Source: Lophium mytilinum
Lineage: Eukaryota; Ascomycota; Dothideomycetes; Mytilinidiales; Mytilinidiaceae
Direction: 5' to 3'
Length of the DNA: 64,000 nucleotides
Assembly (NCBI GenBank): GCA_010093605.1
Contig: MU004196.1
Coordinates: 26,255-90,254, forward strand
In this document: positions 1-10,889 of the stretch, one piece after another
Numbering within the stretch: the stretch's first letter is position 1
How the letters are laid out: each line of letters starts with the position of its first letter
Program-made: the position numbers and the translations under genes
Notes under the pieces: model-generated
What the model was told of the DNA's origin: nothing
Databases searched by the model: none
Seen by the model: only the letters and a program-made list of their open reading frames with translations

Positions 1-286
1 TTATAATAGAATATTAATATAAGTAATATATTAAATACTAGTACTAATTTATTAAATTAGTATATATATATTATTCTTTTAAATAGTTAGTACTTTTATA
101 TTCTAGTCTTTTAATTAGCCTAGAAGGGTTCTTTAAGGCCTTTAGTTTACTTATATAACTTATTTATAATCTTTAAATACTTTTACTAAGTATTTATAAT
201 CTATTATATTTTTATTTTTATTCTCTATAATATACTTTCTCTATTTCTTACTATAGTTTTTCTACTACTATAAAAAGGGGCTATAT

Positions 287-840
287 AGTATTATAATAGT
301 ACTTATTTTAAGCCTTAGCTAGCTTTTTAGCTTTAGCTAGCTTTTTAGCCTTAAATAGCGCCTATACTACTTCTATTAAAAAGCTTTAATATTAAATAGT
401 ATTATATAATTAGTATATAGAGGGGTTAATAAATTAAAATAGCTAGAAAGATATAGTAGTAATATAGAGGGGCTAGATTTATTATAGAGAGGCTATAATA
501 AAATAAAAATTTATCTATTTTAGTATATTTATAGATATATAAATATATAAATAGTAATATAATAGCCTATATATACTATAGAAAATAGAAAGTATATATA
601 GTAAAATAGATATACTATATAGCTTTACTATAAGTAGCCTTATATATAGCTTTATATATAGCTTATATATATAGCTTTATTTATAGCTTTATCTATAGCC
701 TTATATATAGCTAAGTATAGGCTATTAAAAATAGTAAAAATATATAATAAAATAGAAAAACTATATAGTCTTACTATAAAGTACTAGAGTAGTATTTTAA
801 GCCCTTTAGACTAATTAAAAGACTAAATAAGATAGAGGGT
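287..840 (+). repeat. Direct repeat unit, copy A
   Basis: A ~550 bp stretch that recurs in the same orientation at about 2273-2800. Shared landmarks in the same order are a TAGCC/TAGCT-rich start, a run reading ATATTAAATAGTATTATATA, then AATAGCTAGAAAGATATAG, then repeated TATATATAGCTTTA words and a closing AGTAGTATTTTAAGC. The two copies are diverged but align over their length. They may be the ends of one dead element or two copies of a short repeat; I cannot decide. Confidence 0.75.
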
Positions 841-2272
841 ATATATATACTAAAAAGAGAATATACTTATACTAATTAAAGAAAGTACTAGTACTAGGTC
901 TCTATTTTTAATTTTTAATTATAATATACTAGTATAATTTTAAAAAAAGTTAAAATATTTTTAAATAAGAAATAATTAGAGTAATAATAATAATTAGTTA
1001 AATACTAATATTATAAAACCCTATAAATAACTCTTAACTTTAAAAAAACCTTAGCCTTATTTAAAGTTTTAACCTTTAAAGAAGCTATAATAGTAGTTTA
1101 AATATATTAAGTAAAAATAGTTAGCTTATATTTTTATATAAATAGTTTAAATATTACTTAAATAGGCTAGTATAATAGTAGTAGTAAATAACTCTAGTAG
1201 ATATAATATTCTAAGCTAGTCTCTATTAAGTAAGTAGACTAATAATAGTATAGCTAGTAGATAACTCTAAAAATATTCTATTATAATAGTAATAATATTA
1301 TTTTTACTTTAATAATAAGTACTTTAGAAATAATAAGCTAAATTAGTAGAAACTTTTAGGCTATATAATAAAAGTACTACTAATACTAACTACTTCTAGT
1401 AAGTAATTATATACTAGTACTATATAAGAGACTTTAAATATATAAAAACTATTTATAGTATATTATTATTAAAACTAAATCTTTACCTCTAAAGAAGCTA
1501 TATAATAAGTAACTTATTATAAAATAAGCTTATACTATAAAATAACCTTATACTATAGAATAAACTTATACTATAAAATAAGTATAGTATTTTTTTTTTT
1601 TTTTATAAAATACTAAGTTTATTTCTATAGCCTATTTATTCTATAGCTAAGCTATATTAGTCTTTTTATTTTTCTAGCTAATTTTATTAAGCTATTACTA
1701 TACTAGCTTTTAAATAGAAAAGCTACTACTAACTATTACTTTCTACTTTTCTATCTACCTCTAACTATTACTATAGCTAAACTTTTTATACTTTTTTTTT
1801 TTAGTTTTCTATAATCTTTATTTTTTTAGCTATCTAGTCTTCTATTTATAGTAGTTTTTAGTAATTCTTAGTATTTATCTACTTTATATAGTTTACTATA
1901 TTATTATAGAATAACTTCTAGATAGAAAAATATATAGTAAGATAGATTAGTATAGATATATAAATAGTATATAATAAGTATCTAGGCCTTTTTTTAATTA
2001 TAGAGAGTAGAGCTTTATTATTTATTATTTCTTCTTTTTATAAAGTCTACTCTAGATAGTATAATAGTTATAGTCTTATTTTTAATATAATATAATTAAG
2101 ATTATTTTCTTCTACTTTTTTTTCTTTCTTAGTAAATATATTTTTTACTTTTATAACTATTTTACTTTCTACTACTATACTATATCTATTACTATATCTT
2201 AGTATATCTAAGAAGTATAGCTAGCCTTTTAGTTTAAATAATAAAGTATTAAAAAAGAAGAGAGTAGTTATA

Positions 2273-2800
2273 GAGTACTAGAATAGTACTAATTTTAGGC
2301 TTTAGCCTTAGTCTACTTTTTAGCCTTAGATAGTATATATACTACTTTCTATTAAAAAGTTCTAATATTAAATAGTATTATATAATTAGTATATAAAGGC
2401 GTTAATAGATTAAAATAGCTAGAAAGATATAGAAATAATATAGAAGAGCTAGGTTTAATATAAAGAGGCTATAATAAAATAAAATTTAACTATTTTAGTA
2501 TACTTATAGGTATATAAATATATAAATAGTAATATAATAGCCTATATATACTATAGAAAATAAAAAGTATATATAGTAAAATAGATATACTATATAGTTT
2601 TACTATAATTATAGTTTTATATATAGCTTTATATATAGCCTATATATATAGCTTTATTTATAGCTTTAATAAACTACTAGAAATAGTAAAAATATATAAT
2701 AAAATAGTAAAACTATATAGCTTTACTATAAAATATATATATATAAGTACTAAAGTAGTATTTTAAGCTTTTAAGCTAATTTAAAAATTAAATAAGAAAA
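2273..2800 (+). repeat. Direct repeat unit, copy B
   Basis: Second copy of the unit at 287-840, same strand, separated from it by about 1.4 kb of equally AT-rich sequence. It lacks some of the internal TATATAGCTTTA words seen in copy A, so the two differ by small length changes as well as substitutions. Both copies are fully depleted in CpA and TpG. Confidence 0.75.
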
Positions 2801-3114
2801 AGAATATATATTAAATAAGAAGAGAGTATAGAAATATAAAAAAAAAAGTAAAAATATACTAATTTTCTATAAATATAGTTTAAGTAAATATAAAGTTTAC
2901 TTTTTAATACTTTATTTTTATATAACTTTATTTTTATAAATATACTTTATACTTTATTTTCTATAGTTTATAATACTTATAGCTACTTTATCTTTATACT
3001 TATATTAGGTTTTTTTCTATAATCTACTATTATACTATAATATCTTAGGGCTCTACTCTTTATCTTTTCTTAGTTAAATCTTGTTTTCCCTAGCCTGTCT
3101 ACGCCCCGATCGTA

Positions 3115-5577
3115 ATGTCCATCCTACCCCCCACCACTCCCTCCCTTAATCCCCAGTTCCAGGGCCTTAAAGACCTCTTCTTCCACTCCACTCGCATAGT
3201 CGGTATATCCCTCTTCCACACCCTCCTTCTCGGCCCGCTCGCCTCCTACGCCGAGGTCTACTTTCCCGGTCTCGCTCCTGTTTTCTTCTTTTATCACCTC
3301 GGCCCTCTCTGGCTCTTTTTCCAAGTTCCAGAAACTCGGCGTCTGTGCCTAAGTATAGTAGAGTGGATTAAAACCGACGCCCCATGCATAGGATTGCTGG
3401 GGGACATCTGGGGAGAGGCCGGGCAAGTGGGCACGTATCTTGTTGCTAGGGTTCTGATGCGCTATATTTCTCTTTCGGTTCTCAAGTCTCTACTGAAGAT
3501 AGAATTCTACGCTCTGCTGCTTTCTGGGAGCCTCATCTTATTGTGGATCTACCTCGAGCGTGCCAAGCAGGCCATCTTTACGGCCGCCCTCTTTATCGCA
3601 GTCCTAATCCCTGGTCTTTCCGTCCTCGCAATCCTTCAAATCCCGAGTGCGCTGATATACGCGTTCGCATACCTCCAAGTCCACCTCTCCATCTTGTATC
3701 GCCAGCTCTGGGCGCCTTTCATCCTATGCGGCGGAATGCGCGACCAAAGCCATCATCCGGCTTACTCCTACAACCCTCTCCCGACCACCCGCTCCATTCG
3801 CCTGCTCCGCCTCCATCCCCGACGTTCTCTCGAGCTCCACTGCACACTCGAAACGCACACGCTCGGCCACCCGAGTATTCCAGCTTACGACACAATATCC
3901 TACCACTGGGGCCCATCCACCCCCACGCACTCCATCCTCCTCCATTCTCAACACACCACAACCCACCTCCTCGTCCCTACAAACTGTTTCAAAGTTCTCT
4001 GCGACCGCGCCTCGCTCTTCCAATCCCGTGTTGTTTGGATAGACTTCATCTGCATCAACCAGCAAGACGCCCAGGAGAAAGGGGTCCAGATCCCACTCAT
4101 GCGCGAAATCTACAGCCGCGCACGGCGGACGGTGGCGTGGGTGGGCGACTCCCTCGAAGCAAAGCTAGCGGATAACATGGTGAAGCGGATGTTTATCGAT
4201 AACGCGAGCACGCCTACACGGGAGGCGGGCATGCAAAGCCTCGTTGAGGCGAACAGCGGCAAGCGGGACAAGGAGGCAGAAGCGCTGCGGGACATGCTGA
4301 AGCAACCATACTTCTTCCGCGTGTGGATGATTCAAGAAATCGCAGTCGCGGAGAGCGTCGATGTGCGGTACGGGAACGCGTGGTTGGATTGGGATATGCT
4401 GGCGTCGGTGTGTGCTGTTATTGGGGATCCGAGGCGGGGGAATCTGGCGGAGGCGATGATCGTGTTTGACCAAGGGCGCGGGAGGGGCTGGGCGCAGGTG
4501 AGCTCGCTCGACCGGTTTAGGGGCGAGGTGCAAGATGGAAGGGAGGTGGGCCTTGTTCATTTGCTGGGTGAGGCGGGAGCTTTCGGCGCGACTGAGAAGC
4601 AAGACCATGTGTTCAGTCTTGTGGCGATCAGCGCCGACAAGGGGCAGGTGGACTTGTTCAAGACTTTTGGGAGCGCGCCGGCGGAGGTGTTTGCGCATAC
4701 GACGAGGTTGTCGCTGGAGCAGGATGAGAGGCTATGCGCGTTGGGCTTTGCGGGCATCGGGCATGAACGACGAGTTGAAGGGCTGCCGTCTTGGGTGCCG
4801 GATTATAGCTGCCTGCCGAAGACGTCACCGTTGCAGAAGACGACAAATAAGCGCTTCTACCATGCGTCTGGATCGACGAAACCGGAGATTTCGATTGATG
4901 TGTCGTTGAATACATTGTCGGTAAGAGTGCTTGTCATCGACCAGATAGCTGCAGCTTCGACACACTACCTACGCCGCCAACCAAACGAGAACGATGCTTC
5001 CGAGTCTTATGCAGCGCAGCGTGGGCCATTCCAAGAGGAAGTGGAGTCCCTATCTCGCCGCTGTGCACAGCCTTATCAAGTGGGCACCAGCACTCAGAGC
5101 CGTCGAGAGGCTACATGGCGGACCCTGATTGGGAATTGCGTGCATCCAATGACGATGCAGGATAGCCTTGTCTACCCAGCTCCAGAATCTCTTGCCAACG
5201 GAGACCAAGCAATAAAGCGGCTCATCGATTTTGAGTCTCGCATTAAGGGCTTAGATCCGAGCGAGCTGCAACGAGAACGCGATACTGCAGTCTCCCTCGA
5301 GGAAGATCTGACACTATCGAGTGCTTACGGTGCTGCGGAGGCAGCGTGCTCACAGGGGAGACGCTTCGCTGTGACGGAAGGCGGGAGAATGGCGATGGTG
5401 CCACCGGGCTCAATGCAGGGCGACTTGGTAGTCGTGATATTGGGAGCTGAGATGCCATTCCTGCTGAGGAAAACGGAAAGCGAGTCGATGAAACTGGTTG
5501 GCGAGTGTTACGTCCATGGCTTGATGGATGAGGAGGCGATGGGATTGTACGATAGTGCTACACTTACATTCACATAG
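3115..5577 (+). CDS. HET-domain protein with N-terminal membrane segments
   Basis: Single exon, 820 residues. The heterokaryon-incompatibility (HET) domain spans about 258-410. Its hallmarks are visible: YDTISYHWG (258-266), VVWIDFICINQQDAQEKG (306-323), QIPLMREIYSRARRTVAWVG (325-344) and FFRVWMIQEI further on. A C-terminal GDLVVVILGAEMPFLLRK region is the usual closing part of these proteins. Residues 21-70 and 128-195 contain several hydrophobic stretches, so the protein is probably membrane-anchored, which is not typical of short HET proteins. HET proteins trigger cell death on non-self contact between hyphae. The ATG lies about 32 bp after the RIP block ends, so the promoter must lie in or have been replaced by RIP-degraded DNA, and expression may be low or silenced. 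Confidence 0.9.
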   Translation: MSILPPTTPSLNPQFQGLKDLFFHSTRIVGISLFHTLLLGPLASYAEVYFPGLAPVFFFYHLGPLWLFFQVPETRRLCLSIVEWIKTDAPCIGLLGDIWGEAGQVGTYLVARVLMRYISLSVLKSLLKIEFYALLLSGSLILLWIYLERAKQAIFTAALFIAVLIPGLSVLAILQIPSALIYAFAYLQVHLSILYRQLWAPFILCGGMRDQSHHPAYSYNPLPTTRSIRLLRLHPRRSLELHCTLETHTLGHPSIPAYDTISYHWGPSTPTHSILLHSQHTTTHLLVPTNCFKVLCDRASLFQSRVVWIDFICINQQDAQEKGVQIPLMREIYSRARRTVAWVGDSLEAKLADNMVKRMFIDNASTPTREAGMQSLVEANSGKRDKEAEALRDMLKQPYFFRVWMIQEIAVAESVDVRYGNAWLDWDMLASVCAVIGDPRRGNLAEAMIVFDQGRGRGWAQVSSLDRFRGEVQDGREVGLVHLLGEAGAFGATEKQDHVFSLVAISADKGQVDLFKTFGSAPAEVFAHTTRLSLEQDERLCALGFAGIGHERRVEGLPSWVPDYSCLPKTSPLQKTTNKRFYHASGSTKPEISIDVSLNTLSVRVLVIDQIAAASTHYLRRQPNENDASESYAAQRGPFQEEVESLSRRCAQPYQVGTSTQSRREATWRTLIGNCVHPMTMQDSLVYPAPESLANGDQAIKRLIDFESRIKGLDPSELQRERDTAVSLEEDLTLSSAYGAAEAACSQGRRFAVTEGGRMAMVPPGSMQGDLVVVILGAEMPFLLRKTESESMKLVGECYVHGLMDEEAMGLYDSATLTFT

Positions 5578-5808
5578 AAACGAGATCGAAAGGAAAGGCG
5601 AATGCGATCGCGGCACGTTTTGCAAGCACTGTCATGTCTCTTACCGTGTCTCATGAGCTGAGTCATCGCGATGCTGATTTTTGACCGAAAAGGATGCCTG
5701 AGTTGATGAGAATGTACAAAGTATCTTCATTGCCCGTATTTTGGGATTGCCTTCTCTGGTCACGTCAAGTCAACCCCCTAATCATCTGAACCTGGCGGCT
5801 GAGACCGC

Positions 5809-6206
5809 CTAAATGTCCAACTTCTTCGCCGCCTCTCCAACCAACGTTCTCCCAGGACTTTTCCCTTGAACCCACTCGTCGGGAGTGAACAACTCAAACA
5901 TCCCAACTTTCTTAAGTATTGGGAGCGAGGCCTTCATCTGCTCAGCCAAATTTTTCAGCTCTTTTTCATTCTCGTTTGTCTTGCTACCATCTGCGGCGAG
6001 CTCGTCGTAGCGGCGTACATTCTGCAGCAGAGCACCGACAGTTCCTGTGGGGACCTTCAGGCCTGAAGCGAGGGTGATGACGGAAAATGACGCTCCCAAT
6101 GTCTTGGAGTTGCTTGATGCGAGAGAATCTACCTGGTTGACGCGTTAGTCCTGCGTGTTCTACGCGTGGGTGTTGACTAGGTTACTACTTCATTTGAAGA
6201 AGACAT
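5809..6206 (-). CDS. Small hypothetical protein, two exons
   Basis: Proposed exons 6186-6206 and 5809-6132 with a 53 nt intron (GTAACC donor, GGACTAACG branch, CCAG acceptor). The product is about 114 residues beginning MSSSNEVVDSLASSNSKTLG. The second exon alone has no ATG, only a TTG at its apparent start, which is why the short first exon is needed. The body contains a Gly/Ser/Ala-rich segment, a charged helical stretch (ENEKELKNLAEQMKASL) and a C-terminus reading FELFTPDEWVQGKSP. I do not recognise a family, and see no signal peptide or cysteines. Codon use and frame conservation across the intron suggest a real gene, but function is unknown. Confidence 0.55.
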
Positions 6207-7218
6207 CTCTTTGGTATTGAAGGCTACTAAGTCGGCTTGACGAGAGAGACCAAGCAGTGAGAATGTTACTAGAGTCAGTAGACAATGCGTTTGTTTATAT
6301 ACGTTGCTGATCCGAGAGTGGTCTAACGGAATTGCTCCAGTCTGCTCGATTGATTGTGTCAAACACGTAAGATGACGCGTCCGGCACGAAGGATGACAGT
6401 AAGTATAGGCATACCATCCTAAAAGATGACAGGAAGGTGGAAGACGGGATGAAGTGCTCAGGTCGGACCGATGGGGGGACACCGAGTGGCCGAGGCTGTC
6501 ACGTGAACTCTTTTGAGCAGATACTTATTCCGGAGTCAACAGGAAAAGAATAAATAAATTGCGTAACAGAGGCTGATTACAGTTTAAAAACACAATGGTG
6601 TTTCGATTAGTGTAATTTAGAGCTTTGAGGATTCTGTCATGTGATGAGCCCACACCTGAACGCGAACTCATTACAAGTACCTTCATCTCCACATCAACAA
6701 CCATTTGTTATCTTGCCTTTTGCAAAGAACTTCGCCATACTGTAAGTCTGGTAGTAGGGATTCGAAAAAGACTCGCACGGATTCGGTCGATGTATGTTAG
6801 ATGCCCTCGCGACCTCTTGCGACAGATGACAAGGACAGAATCGAAAGGAACTGCCATGAAAAGAGCGCGGAATTGTGTTGAAGATGAGTTAACAATGATT
6901 AGATTTACTCAAGGAGAATCTGGTAAATGGACGCTCTGCTAGTAGGTACGTCCCTTCTTGGATAACACGTAATATGACTAGAAATCCCTCCGGTCGTTCA
7001 TTGCCTTCTTGCAATCAAAGCTGCTTTTTGAAGTTTCGGCGTGGAAGCTGAAGCAGCTGAGCTTTTCCATCATTCTCTACGTGGTACAATATCAACGACC
7101 CCGTTCCTTCGTGGACCTTCAAACAACGTGAGAATCTTTTGCCAGAGCACAACGACAGCCATTCCCCTGGACACATCTTAGGCACGACCCAACCTTGAGT
7201 TCTGATTCCGGCTCCATA
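6207..7218. other. Intergenic, nothing recognised
   Basis: About 1 kb without a convincing gene. A short plus-strand frame at 6625-6942 lacks any family signature and has no supporting splice pattern. No RNA gene or repeat seen. Confidence 0.5.
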
Positions 7219-7776
7219 CTACGGCCCAGGGGGCAAACGCCTTGGCCCGATGTCAGGCCTCTTTTTGATCGACGCATGATCCTCTCCAGACCGCAGCCTC
7301 CTACATAACTCCTCCGGATCAAAGTCCACCCCGATGGGATTCTCCGCGAACTCTTTTGACGCCATAAACTTATCCGCGTCCTTGAGGTCGTCGAAATTAT
7401 CCACCTGTGTCTCGATCTGGTTGCCATCTGGGTCTTTGTAGTAGATGCTCGTCGTCGGTCCATGATTCACACACCAGATCGGCTCCATCCCGTGCTCCTT
7501 CCTCTGCGTATAGGCTAGGGCCAAGTCATAAAGATTTGGGAATGTGAAGGCAACGTGCTCTAAGCCTGACGATCCTAGAACCTTTGGGGTTGTCTCCGGG
7601 ACCGCGAGAATGGCGATTCGATGATGTTCGTCGTCGTATGTGATGAACGAAACGATATCATTTTCGTAGGTTGTGTGGCCGCCTAGGAAAGTCTTGTAGA
7701 ATTCAGCCATGGGGGTCAGCTTCTGGGTGCGTAGCACCACGTGAGCCAGCTTCGAAGGGCTTTGGACTTTCGACAT
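7219..7776 (-). CDS. VOC-family (extradiol dioxygenase/glyoxalase-like) protein
   Basis: Single exon, 185 residues from the ATG at 7776 (MSKVQSPSK). A second in-frame ATG four codons upstream (7788) is possible, but the internal one better matches the family's N-terminus. The vicinal-oxygen-chelate fold is indicated by LAHVVLRT near the start, GLEHVAFTFPN in the middle and YYKDPDGNQIETQVDNF at the end. The usual metal ligands are present as H12, H74 and E122. Members include ring-cleaving extradiol dioxygenases and glyoxalases; the single-domain length resembles fungal proteins annotated as biphenyl-2,3-diol dioxygenase-like. It sits next to a same-strand aromatic monooxygenase, which supports, but does not prove, a ring-cleavage role. 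The C-terminal ~60 residues (RRLRSGEDHASIKKRPDIGP) lie outside the core fold. Confidence 0.85.
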   Translation of the reverse strand: MSKVQSPSKLAHVVLRTQKLTPMAEFYKTFLGGHTTYENDIVSFITYDDEHHRIAILAVPETTPKVLGSSGLEHVAFTFPNLYDLALAYTQRKEHGMEPIWCVNHGPTTSIYYKDPDGNQIETQVDNFDDLKDADKFMASKEFAENPIGVDFDPEELCRRLRSGEDHASIKKRPDIGPRRLPPGP

Positions 7777-8308
7777 GGTGAGGAACAATTTCTGAGGCGA
7801 TATCGATTAGGTATTCGCGATTGCGTTTGTGGTTGCACATGCAATAAGGTGCAGGCAAGTTCGTCGCTAATATACGATATGTGGAAATAGGCCGGAAGCT
7901 GCAGTTGCGGAAACTGTCCGCTTTTAGCTACTCGTGGAGCTCGCGCTCCGCACCTGTCCCACCACCGAGCTCGGGTCTCGGGACCTTCTCAATATTGCTG
8001 TACGCTGTACGCCTTGAGGTTCCCCTCCGGATCTACGGATGTATCCAATGAGCTGCTTCATGGCTGCGACGTCATACATCCGGCGATCACACCAGATGAT
8101 CAACTTAGCATGCTAACGGAATCAGGACAGCGGACACGTGCAGGATAGCAATTCCATGTATAACTAAGACGTAATGTAATCATTATACCTGTCCAATCTG
8201 GTAGATTACAGCCTAAAGGAAATATGAGTAATGACAAATGCGGACAAAATTTCTGGAATTCTGTCTATTCCATGTCGCATGATCATATCTTGCTATTTAC
8301 ACACTATT
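7777..8308. promoter_or_regulatory. Upstream region of the VOC gene
   Basis: About 530 bp between the VOC start and the 3' end of the same-strand monooxygenase gene. It must hold the VOC promoter and the monooxygenase terminator. No specific binding site can be assigned with confidence. Confidence 0.4.
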
Positions 8309-10311
8309 CTAATGAACACCATTGGTGCCAGAGTGGGAATCAACCCTTCCTAGTTCTTCACTCGATTTGCCTAGTAGCGTAGCAACCGCTCCTGCAATCT
8401 CCTTTTCAGCATTCTTGCTGGGTTTCAACCATCTTGCAGCCACAAAGTTATCTGGCCGGACCAAAATGGCTCCTCCTTCCTTAATACCTTTCAATTTCTC
8501 CCATCTCTCTTCTCGGTCTCTCAAAGTACCATCGCGATTGGAGCTACTGATAACCGCTGTGGAGATTTTGGCACCGCTCGATTTCGCAACCTTCTTTGCT
8601 GCCTCCAGCCACGCTGCTCCGCTTTCGTCGGTAATGACGAGGAAATTCGAGTCTCTAGCGATCAAATCGTGTGTTGATACCACCTTCTTCCCATCATTCA
8701 GCCATACATGAGGAAGCCGGTTGCCGGGTCCAGTGTTCGCTGCGTATATCTGACCAAGCGGATCAACTGGGGGTGCATCAACACCATCCGGAATGAGTGC
8801 TCCGGAAGGATATCTGACTACATGTAATCACAAACAGTCAGTCTTGAACACAGCTGAAATAAAGTTGAAACTTACAGCCGAGCTCCAGATCATGAGCGCT
8901 AAACTCCACGACTTGCGAGTCGATGATCCGTTGGACCTGCGCTCGGAATGTCCTTCCCGACTCGGAGTCTTCCCAAAGGGCTTCAAATCGTAGCTTGTTC
9001 GCTTCGGGCTGGCCTTGGATCAGACCAACAGCCGCGTTGATTACGACCGTGTTTGCAAAGGTGAAGAGACCCCAGTCGCAGTTACGTTTTCCTGCATATC
9101 GCCGCTCCGTCTCGTACGTGTCCAACAAGCTCTTATCGGCAAGTCCTTTCGTTACGGCGTTGAGTTTCCATGCGAGGTTCTAGAGGACTGATTAGAGATA
9201 GGAGGTGTATAATTTTGCAAGTGAACTGACGTTCGCATCCTCAATCGCCGTATTCAAACCCAACCCAGTCGTAGGTGGATGACGATGGGCCGCATCCCCC
9301 GCGATATACACCCGGCCTTTTTGAAACTTACTCGCCAGGACTCGCTCCAAATTCCAATGGCTAATCTTATGCACCTCCATCTTCAAATCCGGGATCTTGA
9401 GCAACTCCCGAATACGCGGTACTATCGCGCCTTCATCATGCCGCTTCTCATCATCCATGCTAAACCCAAAATGACAAGACCACTGCTCCGAATGCCTCCC
9501 CCACGTCGGGCCCATAGGCACGATGGCGCCACTCTCCAACACTGTCCCACCAGATCCGTTGATGAAGTGGCACGCGAAGTAGCGGTCGTCCCAGTACTCT
9601 GACAAATCAGCGTTGAAATGGGTCGAGACCATATCTGCGATCCCGGATGGTCCCTCGAGTACAGCACCAATCTTCCCATTAACCAGCTTTCCGCCATCCG
9701 CGCCGATGAGAAATTGAGTCCGGTATTGTGTCTGTTGGCCGTTCGCTTCCACGGTAACAAGCACCGAATCGCCCTCGTCGACAAAATCAACAACGTTGTG
9801 GCTAAAGCGTACGTTGCCCGGATTGCGTGTTTCAGCGATCTTCTTGAGCAGAGGCTCCAGTCGGATTTGGGGCATGTTGCAAGAGCGGAGGGGTGCATCG
9901 CGTCTACTCCCATTAGCCTTCTCTATTCAACACCCCCAGCTCCAAGGCTCAAACTTAAACGTACCTATAGCTCTCCGCCTTGATCGACCCATCATCGCCC
10001 CCAAAACTGGTAAATTTGTGGATCACTTTCCGATCCAGCGGCCCGTCCCCTCCCAAACTCGACTGCCACGCCACCTGGCTCATGTTCCAGAGCGGAGAGC
10101 CTTTCTCCAAGATCTCGGACTCCATGTGATGTTGGCGGAGGACCTCCATAGACCGCTGGTTCAGATAATGCGCTTTCGGGAGGCGGGAGGTCGCATCGTG
10201 GCGCTCGAAGAGCACATGCTCGACATTGTAGTCCGAGAGAAGAGAAGAGAGAGTCAACCCACACCCACCGCCGCCGACAATAACCACGGGAAATTCTTTG
10301 ACTTCAGCCAT
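8309..10311 (-). CDS. FAD-dependent aromatic monooxygenase (phenol hydroxylase/TfdB-like)
   Basis: Four exons: 9965-10311, 9231-9903, 8876-9179, 8309-8817, with introns of 61, 51 and 58 nt; 610 residues and all junctions keep frame. The N-terminal dinucleotide fold VVIVGGGGCGLTLSSLL is at 9-25, followed by the FERHD acidic end. FLIGADGG sits near 180-187. The second FAD motif GRVYIAGDAAHRHPPTTGLG is near 312-331, with the conserved NLAWKLNAV right after intron 2. The C-terminal ~170 residues resemble the thioredoxin-like dimerisation domain of phenol 2-monooxygenases. The family hydroxylates phenolic rings with NAD(P)H and O2. Placement between a VOC protein and a Zn2Cys6 regulator on the same strand suggests a shared pathway. 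The substrate is not predictable from sequence. Confidence 0.92.
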
Positions 10312-10889
10312 CTCTCCGTAAAACTGCGATACGATCTCGCTAGTTGCTACAGGTTCGACTCCTCGGAAAAAGTGGTTTAATTATGAACAAAAGGTAGACA
10401 ATGCGTGGACCACTCAGATATTCTACGAAAGACGAAGTGGAGATGAAGGACGCAGATAAGTATCTCGCCTAGGAAAACGCGTCGCGCGTCTAAGTTCCGC
10501 TCCGAGCTCGACTACCGAAGCGCTCACCTGAGTATGTACAGTGGGGTCAGTGAAGCGCAATTACCCCGGACGCCCCCATCTGGGCAGGGGTGGGCCGGGT
10601 GTGGGCCTCCGAGCGGGATCCCCGCATTTCGGACTGATTTCGGATTCGGGGGCTCCGATACCGTAATCTTTTTTGTTACAGTGGTTTCCTGGAAGATCCG
10701 GAGAGGTTTCAAGATGCAGAGATGGTGGTTGGAGTGGTGGAAGGAAGGTTTGCGGATCTTGCCGTCGCATAGATATGTGCATATTCATATTTCGTGATAT
10801 TTAGATAAGATAATGGGCCAGTCCGGGTATATATAGACACGAACGATTAACGCTGTTGAACCGCAGAAGGACGACCCAATCCTACTTCC
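10312..10889. other. Intergenic between monooxygenase and regulator
   Basis: About 580 bp containing the monooxygenase promoter and the regulator's 3' end. GC-rich words around 10560-10630 (CCCCATCTGGGCAGGGGTGG) stand out, but I cannot assign them to a factor. Confidence 0.4.

Larger units (their letters stand above)
1..3083. repeat. RIP-saturated AT-rich repeat block
   Basis: The block is made almost only of TA-rich words. Reading through it I find no CpA and no TpG dinucleotide until the TG at 3082, while CpT, CpC, GpG and a few CpG remain. That is the product expected when repeat-induced point mutation turns CpA into TpA on both strands to completion. No open frame of useful length survives and no protein family can be recognised. 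The change back to normal composition happens within a few tens of bases, just before the HET gene. It was probably a multicopy transposable element, now dead; its family cannot be named from what remains. Confidence 0.9.

Noticed and set aside
287-2800. Calling the direct repeat pair a specific LTR element
   Set aside because: No coding remnant, primer site or terminal dinucleotides can be recognised after saturation RIP, so the family cannot be supported.
6625-6942. Short plus-strand frame of 105 codons
   Set aside because: No domain, poor codon use and no neighbouring exons.
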